Source: Avichristensenella sp031550535
GTDB lineage: Bacteria; Bacillota; Clostridia; Christensenellales; Aristaeellaceae
Assembly (NCBI GenBank): GCA_031550535.1
Contig: JAVBOM010000018.1
Location: forward strand, 82,112-146,111
Length of the DNA: 64,000 bases
Reading direction: 5' to 3'
Shown here: positions 17,137 through 26,087 of the stretch, one piece after another
Layout of the letters: the number at the start of each line of letters is the position of its first letter
Numbering within the stretch: position 1 is the first letter of the stretch
Made by a program: the position numbers and the translations under genes
Notes under the pieces: model-generated
Databases searched by the model: none
Told to the model about the DNA's origin: nothing
Seen by the model: only the letters and a program-made list of their open reading frames with translations

Positions 17137-18093
17137 ATGATTGAAAAACCGGGGGCGGCAATGACGCCCGGAAGGCGGCTCTCGCGGTTTGTACACGAGC
17201 GGCGCATCAAGCGCAACTGGGATCTGTACCTGCTGCTGATTCCTTTTGTGGTCTATTTTCTTTTGTTTCATTATCAACCCATGTACGGCGTGCAGCTCGC
17301 GTTCAAAAACTTCCGCGCGGTGGATGGCATCGCCGGCAGCCCGTGGCTGGATCCGCTGTTCAAAAACTTCACGCGGTTTTTCACCTCGCCCTACTTCGGC
17401 CGTCTGCTCGGCAACACGCTCAGCATCAGCGTGCTGCAGCTTGTGCTCGGCTTCCCGCTGCCCATCCTGCTGGCGATCATGCTCAATGAAGTGGGCAGCC
17501 TGAAGTACAAAAAAGTGGTGCAGAACGTCACCTACGCGCCGCACTTCCTATCCACGGTCGTGGTCGTCGGCATGATCCGCGCCTTTTCGGGCGAGTTTGG
17601 CATTTTCAATGTCCTCATCCGGGCATTCGGCGGGAAAGGCACGCTGTTTCTGATGCAGCCGGGCTGGTTCCTGCCGCTGTACATCGGCTCGTATGTCTGG
17701 CAGTCCATGGGGTGGAACTCCATCATCTATATCGCCGCGCTGTCGGGCATTGACCCGCAGCTCATCGAGAGCGCGCAGATCGACGGCGCGAACCGCCTGC
17801 AGCGCATCTGGCACATCAACCTGCCGGGCATCCTGCCCACGATCGTCATCCTGCTGATTCTAAACGTCGGGCAGATCATGAACGTCGGGTTTGAAAAGGC
17901 GTTCCTGATGCAGAACGACATCAACCTGCCCGTCAGCGACATCATCTCCGTGTATTCGTACAAAATCGGCATCCAGGGCGCGCAGTACCCCTACGCGACG
18001 GCCATCGGGCTGTTCAACTCGGTCATCAACTGCGTGCTGCTGGTTTCCGTCAACGCCGTCGCCCGCCGCCTTGGCGAGACGAGCCTGTGGTAA
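17137..18093 (+). CDS. ABC sugar importer permease, LplB type
   Basis: The 318-residue membrane subunit begins MIEKPGAAMTPGRRLSRF and has the LplB-like first helix (WDLYLLLIPFVVYFLLFHY) followed by QPMYGVQLAFKNF, a signature of this branch. The ATPase-contacting loop reads ESAQIDGANRLQRIWHINLP. The start at 17137 follows GGGAGGACAACGC. It is the first gene of a three-gene operon with an LplC-type permease and an LplA-type binding protein. No ATPase is encoded here, as is usual for this type. Confidence 0.92.
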   Translation: MIEKPGAAMTPGRRLSRFVHERRIKRNWDLYLLLIPFVVYFLLFHYQPMYGVQLAFKNFRAVDGIAGSPWLDPLFKNFTRFFTSPYFGRLLGNTLSISVLQLVLGFPLPILLAIMLNEVGSLKYKKVVQNVTYAPHFLSTVVVVGMIRAFSGEFGIFNVLIRAFGGKGTLFLMQPGWFLPLYIGSYVWQSMGWNSIIYIAALSGIDPQLIESAQIDGANRLQRIWHINLPGILPTIVILLILNVGQIMNVGFEKAFLMQNDINLPVSDIISVYSYKIGIQGAQYPYATAIGLFNSVINCVLLVSVNAVARRLGETSLW

Positions 18094-18106
18094 GGGGGGC
18101 AAGCGC

Positions 18107-19015
18107 ATGGTAGTGAACAAAGCAAAGGTAAACTCACGGAAAACGCGCGGCGACATCGCGTTTGAAGCCGTGAACTATATCCTCCTGACCCTTCTGGGCA
18201 TGGTCGTCCTGTACCCGCTGGTGTTCGTCATCAGCGCGTCGTTCAGCGAGCCGTTCAAGGTCACCGGCGGCCACGTGGTTCTCTGGCCGGTGAATTTCCA
18301 GCTCGGCAACTACGCGGAGGTGCTCAAAAACGAGAGCATCATGACCGGATACCGGAACTCCCTGCTCATCATGGCCATGGGCACGGCCATCAACCTGGCG
18401 TGCACGATCACGGCCGCGTTCCCGCTGTCCCGCAGGGACCTCTGGGGCAGGGGAGCGTTCATGATGCTCGCCACGTTCACCATGTTTTTCTCCGGCGGCA
18501 TCATCCCGCTGTACCTGCTGATCAAGGATCTGGGGCTGATCAACAGCTGGTTCGCGCTGATCCTGCCGGGCGCGATCTCCACGTACAACCTCATCATCAT
18601 GCGGACGTACTTCCAGACCTCCATCCCCTTTGAGGTGCAGGAGGCCGCGACCATCGACGGGTGCAGCAACATCGGCATCCTGATGCGGGTGATCCTGCCG
18701 CTGTCCGGCCCCATCGTCGCGGTCATTGGGCTGTACTACGCGGTGGTGCACTGGAACGCGTACTTTTCCGCGCTGATGTACATCCAGCGGCGCCCGCTGT
18801 ACCCGCTCCAGCTCTTCCTGCGCGAGGTGCTGATCATTAACTCGCAGAACAGCATGACGGATGCGGGTTCCCAGGAGATGGCGCTGCGCGCCGTCCGGGC
18901 GGAGACGATGAAATATTCGGTCATCGTGCTGTCCAGCCTGCCGATGCTGATCCTGTACCCGTTCGTGCAGCGGTTCTTCGTCAAGGGCGTCATGATCGGC
19001 TCTGTCAAGGGATAA
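18107..19015 (+). CDS. ABC sugar importer permease, LplC type
   Basis: The 302-residue partner permease has its first helix at YILLTLLGMVVLYPLVFVIS, then SASFSEPFKVTGG, typical of LplC. The EAA loop is QEAATIDGCSNIGILMRVIL and the protein ends ...FFVKGVMIGSVKG, a common C-terminus for this family. Start ATG 18107 follows AAGGGGGGCAAGCGC; it begins 14 bp after the LplB stop. Confidence 0.92.
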   Translation: MVVNKAKVNSRKTRGDIAFEAVNYILLTLLGMVVLYPLVFVISASFSEPFKVTGGHVVLWPVNFQLGNYAEVLKNESIMTGYRNSLLIMAMGTAINLACTITAAFPLSRRDLWGRGAFMMLATFTMFFSGGIIPLYLLIKDLGLINSWFALILPGAISTYNLIIMRTYFQTSIPFEVQEAATIDGCSNIGILMRVILPLSGPIVAVIGLYYAVVHWNAYFSALMYIQRRPLYPLQLFLREVLIINSQNSMTDAGSQEMALRAVRAETMKYSVIVLSSLPMLILYPFVQRFFVKGVMIGSVKG

Positions 19016-19074
19016 AGCGCACACAATTTTGCGCAATCTTGCGCAAGTTAAATCTTCCGAGGAGGTACCTGTAT

Positions 19075-20670
19075 ATGAAGAAATGGAGTCTCTTCCTGGC
19101 GCTCCTGCTGGCGTGCGCGCTCGCGCTGCCGGCCTTCGCCGAGCCCACCGTCAACCCGCCCGGCGAGTTCCCGATCGTCACCGAGCCGATCACGCTCCGG
19201 ATGACCGTCGGCCAGGGCCCCGCGCAGCCGGAATTCAAGGACATCCAGATTCTGAAGAACTTTGAGGAGAAGAGCGGCATCCACATCGAGTGGGACAACG
19301 TGCCCTCCTCCATGCTGACCGAGCGCCGCAACATCATCTTCGCCTCCATGGACCTGCCGGACGCGATGATGCGCATGAACATCCCGGCGCTGGACCAGAC
19401 GAACTACGCCTCCCAGGGCATCCTCCTGCCGCTGGACGACCTGATCGAGCAGTACGCGCCCAACATCATGGCGTGGTTTGAGAAGTATCCGGAGCTTCCG
19501 CTGGGCCTCCGCCTGGACGACGGCCACATCTACACGCTGCCCTACATCTACGACTCCCCCGCCCTGACCTGTGGCCAGCGCGCATTCTTCCCCAAGGACG
19601 CCCTGGATGCCGTCGGCATGGAAGTCCCCACGACGCTGGACGGCTATTATGATCTGCTGAAGGCGTTCAAGGAGCTGGACTACAACGGCAACGGCGTCAA
19701 GGACGAGTATCCGCTGAGCGTGACGCACTACCAGGTCATCGAGTGGTTCCTGAAGGGATCGTTCGGCCTGGGCACGCGCGGCTGCACCCGCCACGAGTAT
19801 GTGGACATCGATCCGGAGACGGGCAGCCTCCGCTTCCAGTACACCACCGAGCGGTACAAGGAACTGCTGCAGTACATGAACAAGCTGTACACGGACGGGC
19901 TGATCGATCCGGAAATCTTCACGTATCCCGATGACGGCGACCTCGCCCAGCTCATCGCGAAGATCGACGACGGCCGTGCCATCTCCTACCTGTTCCTGAA
20001 CCACGTGTTCGCGGGCCAGAAGGCCAAGGAGCAGGCGGTCGGCATGTATGAGCCGTTTGAAGGCCCGCACGGCGACAAGATGTTCACCTACTTCGGCTCC
20101 GTCCTCAACGGCGCGTCGGGCGCGGGCGGCACGTTCGCCATCATGAAGGACAACCCGTATCCGGAAGCCACGATCCGCTGGGTTGACTACTGGTACAGCG
20201 ACGAGGGCATCCGCGAGTTCTTCATGGGCATCGAGGGCGTCACGTATGACGTGATCGACGGCGAGTATGTCTACAAGGACGAGATCCTCAACCCCAAGGA
20301 TACCACGTTCGAGCAGGCGATCAGCCAGTACGCGCCGTGGGTCACGGTCAGCAACCCGTCCGTTGCCCATTCGGATTACTTCAAGGGCGGCGAGATGGTC
20401 GAGCCGGCGTTCGGCTCCGCGCTGGCGCTGCACGAGTACGCCCCGGAAATCATCTGGCCCGCGCTGCGCCTGTCGGCCGATCTGGCCCAGGAAATGAACG
20501 CGATCCAGAACGACCTGAAAACCTACCGCAACGAGAACCGTGTCGGGTTCATCACCGGCTCCAAGTCGTTTGACGAATGGGACGCGTATGTCAAGGGCTT
20601 TGAGAGCCTCGGCCTGGACCGCTACATGGAAATCTACCAGGAATTCATCGACGCCAAGGGCTGGAAGTAA
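19075..20670 (+). CDS. Extracellular solute-binding protein, LplA type
   Basis: The 531-residue binding protein of the same importer. Signal sequence KKWSLFLALLLACALALPAF may be cleaved after AFA by signal peptidase I, or processed as a lipoprotein at LLAC; the two readings overlap. The mature part begins with EPITLRMTVGQGPAQPEF, and the region EEKSGIHIEWDNVP is usual for large LplA-type binding proteins. The start follows a strong GAGGAGGTACC. It ends the operon and is followed by an intrinsic terminator. Confidence 0.9.
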   Translation: MKKWSLFLALLLACALALPAFAEPTVNPPGEFPIVTEPITLRMTVGQGPAQPEFKDIQILKNFEEKSGIHIEWDNVPSSMLTERRNIIFASMDLPDAMMRMNIPALDQTNYASQGILLPLDDLIEQYAPNIMAWFEKYPELPLGLRLDDGHIYTLPYIYDSPALTCGQRAFFPKDALDAVGMEVPTTLDGYYDLLKAFKELDYNGNGVKDEYPLSVTHYQVIEWFLKGSFGLGTRGCTRHEYVDIDPETGSLRFQYTTERYKELLQYMNKLYTDGLIDPEIFTYPDDGDLAQLIAKIDDGRAISYLFLNHVFAGQKAKEQAVGMYEPFEGPHGDKMFTYFGSVLNGASGAGGTFAIMKDNPYPEATIRWVDYWYSDEGIREFFMGIEGVTYDVIDGEYVYKDEILNPKDTTFEQAISQYAPWVTVSNPSVAHSDYFKGGEMVEPAFGSALALHEYAPEIIWPALRLSADLAQEMNAIQNDLKTYRNENRVGFITGSKSFDEWDAYVKGFESLGLDRYMEIYQEFIDAKGWK

Positions 20671-20686
20671 TACCGCAAACCATGCC

Positions 20687-20723
20687 AAGGGGCACGGGAG
20701 ATTGCCTCCCGTGCCCCTTTCTG
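20687..20723 (+). terminator. Terminator of the second importer operon
   Basis: AGGGGCACGGGAG / CTCCCGTGCCCCT with a 5-nt loop, then TTCT. Confidence 0.85.
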
Positions 20724-20783
20724 ACGGTGGCGAGGACTCGTAAATCCACGCCATCAGGGGGATTTCGCAAGAAATCCCTACGC
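20723..20783 (-). repeat. PE63 element, variant copy
   Basis: Intergenic, 61 bp. The GGGATTTC/GAAATCCC hairpin is intact and the other hairpin is diverged (GTGGCGAGGACTCG side). Confidence 0.75.
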
Positions 20784-20812
20784 TAAAATGCAGTTGACGA
20801 GGTGTGCGAACG

Positions 20813-21970
20813 ATGACGGAAGCCAAGGTGCGCGACCAGGCGTATATCAAGCAGAGCAACATCCACTCGGTGCTGCGGTTGCTGCGCGAGGCGCAGCCGG
20901 TTTCCCGCAAGGAGCTGACCCGGCTCACCGAGATGAGTCCCACCAGCATCACGCGGATTGCCGGCGCGCTGCTGGACCGCGGTCTGGTGCTGGAGACGCA
21001 CGAAAAGGGCCTCGCGGGCCGGGGCAGGCGCGCGCTGCCGCTCACCATCAACCCGAACGGGCTGTATACCCTGGGCTTCCTGGTCGACCGCGACAGAATC
21101 CGGATGTGCGTCTACAACTTTGGCGGGCAGGTGCTCCACACCGCGCAGTGCGCGCTGCCGGACGAGCGGCACCCTCCGGAGTACATCGCGGAAAGCGCGC
21201 TTGCGCTGTATCACGACACGCCCAGGAACACCATCCGCGCACCCGCGCACCTGCGCGCGGTGGGTGTCAGCGTGTCCGGCATCGTGGACCACCGGACGGG
21301 CGTGGTGGAGGATTCCATCCAAATGCGGTGGCGGGGCATTGATTTGCGCGGCGCGTTTGAAACGGCGTTTGGCCTGCCGTGCCGCGTGGAGAACGACGCG
21401 AAAGCCGCCATTATCGGCGAAAAGACCCGCCTTGGCATCGACGCGGAGACGGACACGGCGTATCTGTACCTGGCGCAATCCGGCATCGCGACGGCCATCA
21501 CATCGGGCGGCGCGCTGGTGCGCGGGGAGCGCAACGCCGCCGGCGAGGTGGCGCACATCTCGCTCAGCCCCAGCGACATCCTGTGCGAATGCGGGCAGCA
21601 CGGGTGCCTGCAGCTTCATCTGGTGGAGCACTATCTGGTGCAGCGCGCGCAGAAAATCGACCCGGCAGTGCAGTCGCTGGAGGGCATCCTGGCGGCATTC
21701 CGGCAGCAGCTCGCCTGGGCCGAGGTGATGGTCAGCGACTTCAGGCGGCACCTCACGCTGGTCATCGCGCTACTGGACAGCTTCTGCAATCCCGCCAAGA
21801 TCATCATCTGCGGGAGCACGCTGGACCAGCTTGTGGACCTCCTGGACGAATCGGCGCTGGACGCGCATGTGATCCTGGCAAATGACTTTGCCGGGGCATC
21901 GGTGCTCGGCGCCGCGATCATCGCGATGCAGCACGCGGTGGAGGAGCGGCTGGCTGAGGAGGCGTCGTGA
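20813..21970 (+). CDS. ROK-family transcriptional regulator
   Basis: The 385-residue regulator has an N-terminal winged helix (VSRKELTRLTEMSPTSITR) and a C-terminal ROK sugar-kinase-like domain. The zinc-binding ROK motif is visible as CECGQHGCLQ, and the effector region contains GVSVSGIVDHRTGVV. Proteins of this class repress sugar-utilisation genes until a sugar binds. The ATG at 20813 is preferred to a GTG at 20804 because of spacing from GACGAGG. It follows the LplABC operon and may control it. Confidence 0.88.
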   Translation: MTEAKVRDQAYIKQSNIHSVLRLLREAQPVSRKELTRLTEMSPTSITRIAGALLDRGLVLETHEKGLAGRGRRALPLTINPNGLYTLGFLVDRDRIRMCVYNFGGQVLHTAQCALPDERHPPEYIAESALALYHDTPRNTIRAPAHLRAVGVSVSGIVDHRTGVVEDSIQMRWRGIDLRGAFETAFGLPCRVENDAKAAIIGEKTRLGIDAETDTAYLYLAQSGIATAITSGGALVRGERNAAGEVAHISLSPSDILCECGQHGCLQLHLVEHYLVQRAQKIDPAVQSLEGILAAFRQQLAWAEVMVSDFRRHLTLVIALLDSFCNPAKIIICGSTLDQLVDLLDESALDAHVILANDFAGASVLGAAIIAMQHAVEERLAEEAS

Positions 21971-22013
21971 CAGGGGGCTTTCGCAGGTAGGGATTTCTGG
22001 CGAAAGCCCTCCG
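21971..22013 (+). repeat. Partial PE63-derived hairpin between convergent genes
   Basis: GGGGGCTTTCGC pairs with GCGAAAGCCCTCC and includes the AGGTAGGGATTTCTGG start of the element. It lies between the ROK stop and the IclR stop, and could act as a shared terminator. Confidence 0.5.
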
Positions 22014-22025
22014 TGATCCCGCACA

Positions 22026-22805
22026 CTATTTCTCGGGATACCCCAGCTCGGCGGACGCCTCCCGGCCGACATCCTTCAGGAAGCCCGCGACGCGGTCGAG
22101 CGTTGCGCTATCCAGGCGCGACACCGGCGCGGACAGGCTGATCGCCGCGACGACCGACCGCGTCAGGTCGCGCACGGGCACGGCGACGCACCGCACGCCC
22201 AGCTCGCATTCCTCGTCATCCACCGCAAAACCTTGCCGCCGGACTTTCTCCAGCTCCGCGCGCAGGCCGTCCATGCTCGTGATTGTATGCGGCGTGAGCC
22301 TTGGCAGGCCACGAACCTCCGCCAGCTTCCTGATCTGCTCGTCCGTGTAGTTGAGCAGATGCACCTTGCCCACGCCGGTCGCGTGCATCGGCGCGACCTG
22401 GCCGATCCGCGACAGCGCCTGCAGCATGTGCTCCGGGCCTTCTTCCACAATTACGTACACCATCCGCATATCGCTCTCCACGCACAGCGACGCCGCCTCG
22501 TGGAATGTCCCCGATACGCGCTGGACGTACTTTTTCAGCGCCTGCTGGAACGGATAGTGCGCCCTGCTCTGGCTACCCAGCAGCGCGAGCTTGAGCGTCA
22601 GGTAATACAGCCCGGTATCCGGGTCCTGGGTCACGTAGCCGTAGTCCATGTAGGTGCTCAAAAACCGGAGCACCGTGCTCGGCGACAATTGCGCCATCGC
22701 CGCGATGGTCTGCAACCTCGCCGGACCGTCCAGCGCGGACATCGTCTCCAGAATTTCCAGCGCCTTTCGCAGACTCTGATTTTTCTTTGTGCCCTCGCTC
22801 TGCAT
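22026..22805 (-). CDS. IclR-family transcriptional regulator
   Basis: The 259-residue product has an N-terminal winged helix (LRKALEILETMSALDGPARL, then LSPSTVLRFLSTYMDYGYV) and the C-terminal IclR effector domain. The latter contains the family's HATGVGKVHLLNY and VRCVAVPVRDL. IclR proteins often control glyoxylate, allantoin or aromatic metabolism. It is divergent from a glyoxylate-carboligase-like gene, so it probably controls that gene and the following dehydrogenases (inference). A ribosome binding site AGAGGTAC lies before the start. Confidence 0.9.
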   Translation of the reverse strand: MQSEGTKKNQSLRKALEILETMSALDGPARLQTIAAMAQLSPSTVLRFLSTYMDYGYVTQDPDTGLYYLTLKLALLGSQSRAHYPFQQALKKYVQRVSGTFHEAASLCVESDMRMVYVIVEEGPEHMLQALSRIGQVAPMHATGVGKVHLLNYTDEQIRKLAEVRGLPRLTPHTITSMDGLRAELEKVRRQGFAVDDEECELGVRCVAVPVRDLTRSVVAAISLSAPVSRLDSATLDRVAGFLKDVGREASAELGYPEK

Positions 22806-22856
22806 GCAATGTACCTCTCTATGCGCATTGTACTAATAACTAAATTATGATTGATT

Positions 22857-22940
22857 GGCGGCGCCGGTCCGAAGAACCGGGCGCGGCGGGGATTTGTGAA
22901 TCCACGCTATCAAGGGGATTCCGCAAGGAATCCCTTTCTC
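22857..22940 (-). repeat. PE63 element, one full plus one half copy fused
   Basis: A GGCGGCGCCGGTCC...GGGCGC half (right hairpin) is followed by a second, more complete variant with GGGGATTCCGCAAGGAATCCC. It sits between the divergent IclR and ThDP-enzyme genes. Confidence 0.7.
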
Positions 22941-23035
22941 TCCGTGTGCCATTATATCGTGCCGTTTCCCTGCCCGTCAAGCGAACGCATAGGGTTTTGT
23001 GCAGACCTCCCCACAGGACGCGTGTACTCCGCGGA

Positions 23036-23063
23036 TTGACAAAACCGGCGCGCGAAGGTATAC
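23036..23063 (+). promoter_or_regulatory. Promoter of the ThDP-enzyme operon
   Basis: TTGACA (23036-23041) and TATACT (23058-23063), 16-bp spacer. Confidence 0.8.
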
Positions 23064-23116
23064 TCTGTACACAACAAATGAAATGTAATTCTAACAATTA
23101 AAACTGGAGGTTGCAT

Positions 23117-24796
23117 ATGAAAGTAGCGGAAGCACTGGTACAAATTCTGGTCAAGGAAGGCATCCGGGACGCGTTCGGCATCCCGGGGGCGGGCATCAAC
23201 CCCGTGTACAAATACTTGGAGGGCGCGCCCATCGCGCACTGCTGCATGCGGCACGAGGAAGCCTGCGTGCACGCTGCCGACGGATATTTCCGCGCCAGCC
23301 ACCGCATCGCGCTAGCGATCTGCACATCCGGCCCGGGCGCGACAAACTTCGTCACCGGCCTCTACACCGCGCACATCGACTCCATCCCCGTGCTGGCCAT
23401 CACCGGCCAGGCCAACTCCTGGCAGCTTGGCCAGGACGCGTTCCAATGCGTCAATATCGCCGAAATCTGCAAGACCGTGACGAAAAAAACCTACTCCCTG
23501 ATGAAGCCGGAGGACCTCCCTTCCGTCCTGCGCGAGGCGTTTTACCTCATGCGCAGCGGCAAGCCCGACCCGGTGCTGCTGGATCTGCCGCTGGATATTC
23601 AGCAGGCGGAGATCGACTTTGACATCGGCCAGTACACGCCCGCGCCGGTGGAAAAGCAAGCGCCGGACGCCGATGCCATCGCCCGGGCGCTGGACATGCT
23701 GAACGCTGCCAAAGCGCCCGTCCTCATCATGGGCGGCGGCGTCACACTGTCGGAGTCCGAGCGGGACGTGATCGAACTCGCGGAGCTGCTGCAAATTCCG
23801 ATCATCACGACCTACATGGCCAAGGGCGGCATCCCGGAGGCGCACCCGCTGAACGCGGGTCACGCGGGCATTCAGGTCGGCCAGCCCATCGGCAACAAGA
23901 TTTTCCTGGAATCGGACGTGGTGCTCGGCATCGGCTGCCGGTTCACGGACCGCCACACCGGCGACATCAAGGTCTACCGGGGTGACCGCAAGTTCATCCA
24001 TATTGATGTAGAGCCCGCGCAGATTGGCAAGGTGTTTACGCCCGACCTGGGTATCGTCGCCGACGCGAAGCTCGCCGTGCGCGCGCTGATATCCGGCGCG
24101 AAAGCGAAGGGCATGCGCCCCGTGAACGCGGAGCGGGCGAACGCGTTGCCCGCGCTGCGCAAGGAACTGAAGCGCAGGACGGACTACCCAGGGGCGCCGA
24201 TCCTGCCGCACCGCGTGTTCCACGAGATCAACCGCGCGTTTGACAGCGAGACGATGTTCACCACGGGCTGCGGCATCACGCAGATTTGGTCCGGACAGCT
24301 TCAGGAGATCGACAAACCGCTGCGCTACTTGCCGTCCGGCGGCGCGGGCACGCTCGGGTTTGAGATTCCGGCGGCGCTGGGCGCGAAGGTCGCCTTCCCG
24401 CAGCGGCACAGCGTGACCGTGCTGGGCGACTTCGGCTTCACGTTCATGGGCGAAGAAATCGCGGTGGCGGCGGCGCTTGAGTTGCCGATCATCGTCGTGA
24501 TTGTCAACAACGCGTTCCTTGGTCTCATCCGCCAGAACCAAAAAGGTGCGTATGGGTTTGAATATGCGGTCGATATGCCGTATAATCAGAACGGCTTGAT
24601 CGATTATGTAAAGGTTGCCGAGGGCTACGGGTGTCTGGCCGAGCGCGTGCGCACGCCGGATGAACTGGCCTCTGCGCTCGAAAGAGCGAAGGTGTCTGGC
24701 CGGACGTATGTGATCGACGCGATTTGCGCGAACGAGCAGCTCTGCGACATGGGCGGCAGCCTGGCCGCGATCAAGTCCTTCGCGCCTGAGGCGTGA
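23117..24796 (+). CDS. Thiamine-diphosphate enzyme, glyoxylate carboligase/acetolactate synthase-like
   Basis: The 559-residue enzyme has the three ThDP-enzyme domains. The N-terminal part (GIPGAGINPVYKYLEG) and the C-terminal NNAFLGLIRQNQKG and VKVAEGYGC resemble glyoxylate carboligase. The ThDP-binding motif begins at LGDFGFTFMGEE and ends VNNAFLG. The N-terminal catalytic position reads RHEEACVHAADGY, with glutamate present, whereas E. coli Gcl has valine there (known for the family). The reaction may therefore be glyoxylate ligation to tartronate semialdehyde or another 2-oxo-acid condensation. The ATG at 23117 follows GGAGGTTGCAT. The downstream TIM-barrel and hydroxyacid dehydrogenase genes support three-carbon hydroxyacid metabolism. 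Confidence 0.8.
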   Translation: MKVAEALVQILVKEGIRDAFGIPGAGINPVYKYLEGAPIAHCCMRHEEACVHAADGYFRASHRIALAICTSGPGATNFVTGLYTAHIDSIPVLAITGQANSWQLGQDAFQCVNIAEICKTVTKKTYSLMKPEDLPSVLREAFYLMRSGKPDPVLLDLPLDIQQAEIDFDIGQYTPAPVEKQAPDADAIARALDMLNAAKAPVLIMGGGVTLSESERDVIELAELLQIPIITTYMAKGGIPEAHPLNAGHAGIQVGQPIGNKIFLESDVVLGIGCRFTDRHTGDIKVYRGDRKFIHIDVEPAQIGKVFTPDLGIVADAKLAVRALISGAKAKGMRPVNAERANALPALRKELKRRTDYPGAPILPHRVFHEINRAFDSETMFTTGCGITQIWSGQLQEIDKPLRYLPSGGAGTLGFEIPAALGAKVAFPQRHSVTVLGDFGFTFMGEEIAVAAALELPIIVVIVNNAFLGLIRQNQKGAYGFEYAVDMPYNQNGLIDYVKVAEGYGCLAERVRTPDELASALERAKVSGRTYVIDAICANEQLCDMGGSLAAIKSFAPEA

Positions 24797-24818
24797 TAAT
24801 GGAAAGGAGTTACGGCAG

Positions 24819-25727
24819 ATGAAGGAATCCATCCATCGCTATTTCAAAATCGGCACCATTCATTTCATGTCCTATCCCGAGGTGATGCGCGGCGAGGGCG
24901 ACATCCTGGGCACGCTGCGCCGCATTCTCGCGGACGATTATTTTGACGCGGTCGAGGTGACGTGGATCAAGGACCCGGCCGTGCGCAAGCAGGCGGCGCG
25001 GATGATCGAAGTGTCCGGCGCGACGGTGTGCTACGGGGCGCAGCCGCGCCTGCTCACCACCGGCCTGAACCCGAACGCGATCGACGAGGCGGACCGGCTC
25101 GCGGCGGAAAAGACGCTGACGGAGGCGATCGACGAGGCGGAGGAACTCGGCGCGAAGGGCATCGCGTTCCTTTCCGGCAAGTACGATGAGGCGGAGAAGG
25201 AGCGCGCGTTCGGGCAACTGCTGAAAACGACCAAGGCGCTGTGCAAATACGCCGGAGCCAAGGGCATGAGCGTGGAGCTGGAGGTGTTCGACTTTGACAT
25301 CGACAAGAAGTCGCTCATCGGCCCCGCGCCGTACGCGCTGCGGTTCGCGGAAGAAATGCGAAACTGCTGCAATAACTTCGGCCTGCTCGTGGATCTGTCG
25401 CACTTCCCGCTGACCTACGAAACCAGCCGGTTCGTGATCCAGACGCTTAGGCCCTACATCACGCACCTGCACTTTGGCAGCGCCGTGGTGAACCCGTCAA
25501 TGGAAGCCTACGGCGACGCGCACCCGCGCTTCAACTTCCCGGGCAGCGCCAACGGCGTGGAGGAGCTGCGGGATTTCCTGGCCGTGCTGAAGGAGGAGGG
25601 CTTCTTCCGCCCGGACGCGCCGCTGGTGATGTCCTTTGAGGTGAAGCCGTGGCAGGACGAGGACGCGGACCTGGTGCTGGCGAACACGAAGCGGGTGCTG
25701 AACCGGGCGTGGGCGCTACTGGCGTAG
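24819..25727 (+). CDS. TIM-barrel sugar isomerase/epimerase-like protein
   Basis: The 302-residue product belongs to the xylose-isomerase-like TIM-barrel superfamily. Candidate metal ligands lie in strands such as MSVELEVFDFDIDKK, GLLVDLSHFPLTYE and ITHLHFGSAVVNPS, with a further glutamate in MSFEVKPWQDED. In this gene context it could be a hydroxypyruvate isomerase-like enzyme, but sequence alone does not prove that. The start follows AAAGGAGTTACGGCAG, 22 bp after the ThDP-enzyme stop, so the genes are probably co-transcribed. Confidence 0.75.
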   Translation: MKESIHRYFKIGTIHFMSYPEVMRGEGDILGTLRRILADDYFDAVEVTWIKDPAVRKQAARMIEVSGATVCYGAQPRLLTTGLNPNAIDEADRLAAEKTLTEAIDEAEELGAKGIAFLSGKYDEAEKERAFGQLLKTTKALCKYAGAKGMSVELEVFDFDIDKKSLIGPAPYALRFAEEMRNCCNNFGLLVDLSHFPLTYETSRFVIQTLRPYITHLHFGSAVVNPSMEAYGDAHPRFNFPGSANGVEELRDFLAVLKEEGFFRPDAPLVMSFEVKPWQDEDADLVLANTKRVLNRAWALLA

Positions 25728-25732
25728 CGAGT

Positions 25733-25758
25733 GAAAGGGGGATTGCGATCCCCCTTTC
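25733..25758 (+). terminator. Possible terminator hairpin
   Basis: GAAAGGGGGAT / ATCCCCCTTTC with a TGCG loop directly after the TIM-barrel gene. No clear U-tract, so it may instead be a processing or repeat structure. Confidence 0.4.
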
Positions 25759-25776
25759 AGAATCCCCCGGGGCTGA

Positions 25777-25930
25777 CGAGGAGGATTCGGCCTGAAAACA
25801 TTGCGATGTTTTCCGGGCGGCCTCAGGTAAACGTACAGATTCCGCCACCAGTCCTGCGGGACTGGTTCTGGAATCTGCGGCGCCCCGCCGTACACGCCGC
25901 CGGGGCTGATTACATTTGGAGGGGCTTCAC
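25777..25930 (+). repeat. Dispersed repeat R2, uninterrupted copy
   Basis: About 150 bp matching 61477-61690: GACGAGGAGG, then GGCCTGAAA, then GTACAGATTCCGCCACCAGTC. The centre is an ACCAGTCC/GGGACTGGT hairpin with a TGC loop. The rest of the gap up to 26087 has further short GC-rich hairpins and no gene. Confidence 0.85.
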
Positions 25931-26087
25931 GCCCCTCCAAGCCTCCCCTGGGCTTTTCGGCGTACTTCGTCGCCGGGACGGGGGCGGGGCATCGGCCCCA
26001 CAGGTTCCCTGGGCAAGACACACCAATCCCTCAACACCCCAAACCGCACCCCTACACCCAACCACAACAGGAGGTAAAACAAAGCAG

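Noticed and set aside
19048..21051. Minus-strand 667-codon frame across the LplA-type gene
   Set aside because: Overlaps two well-supported plus-strand genes and their terminator.
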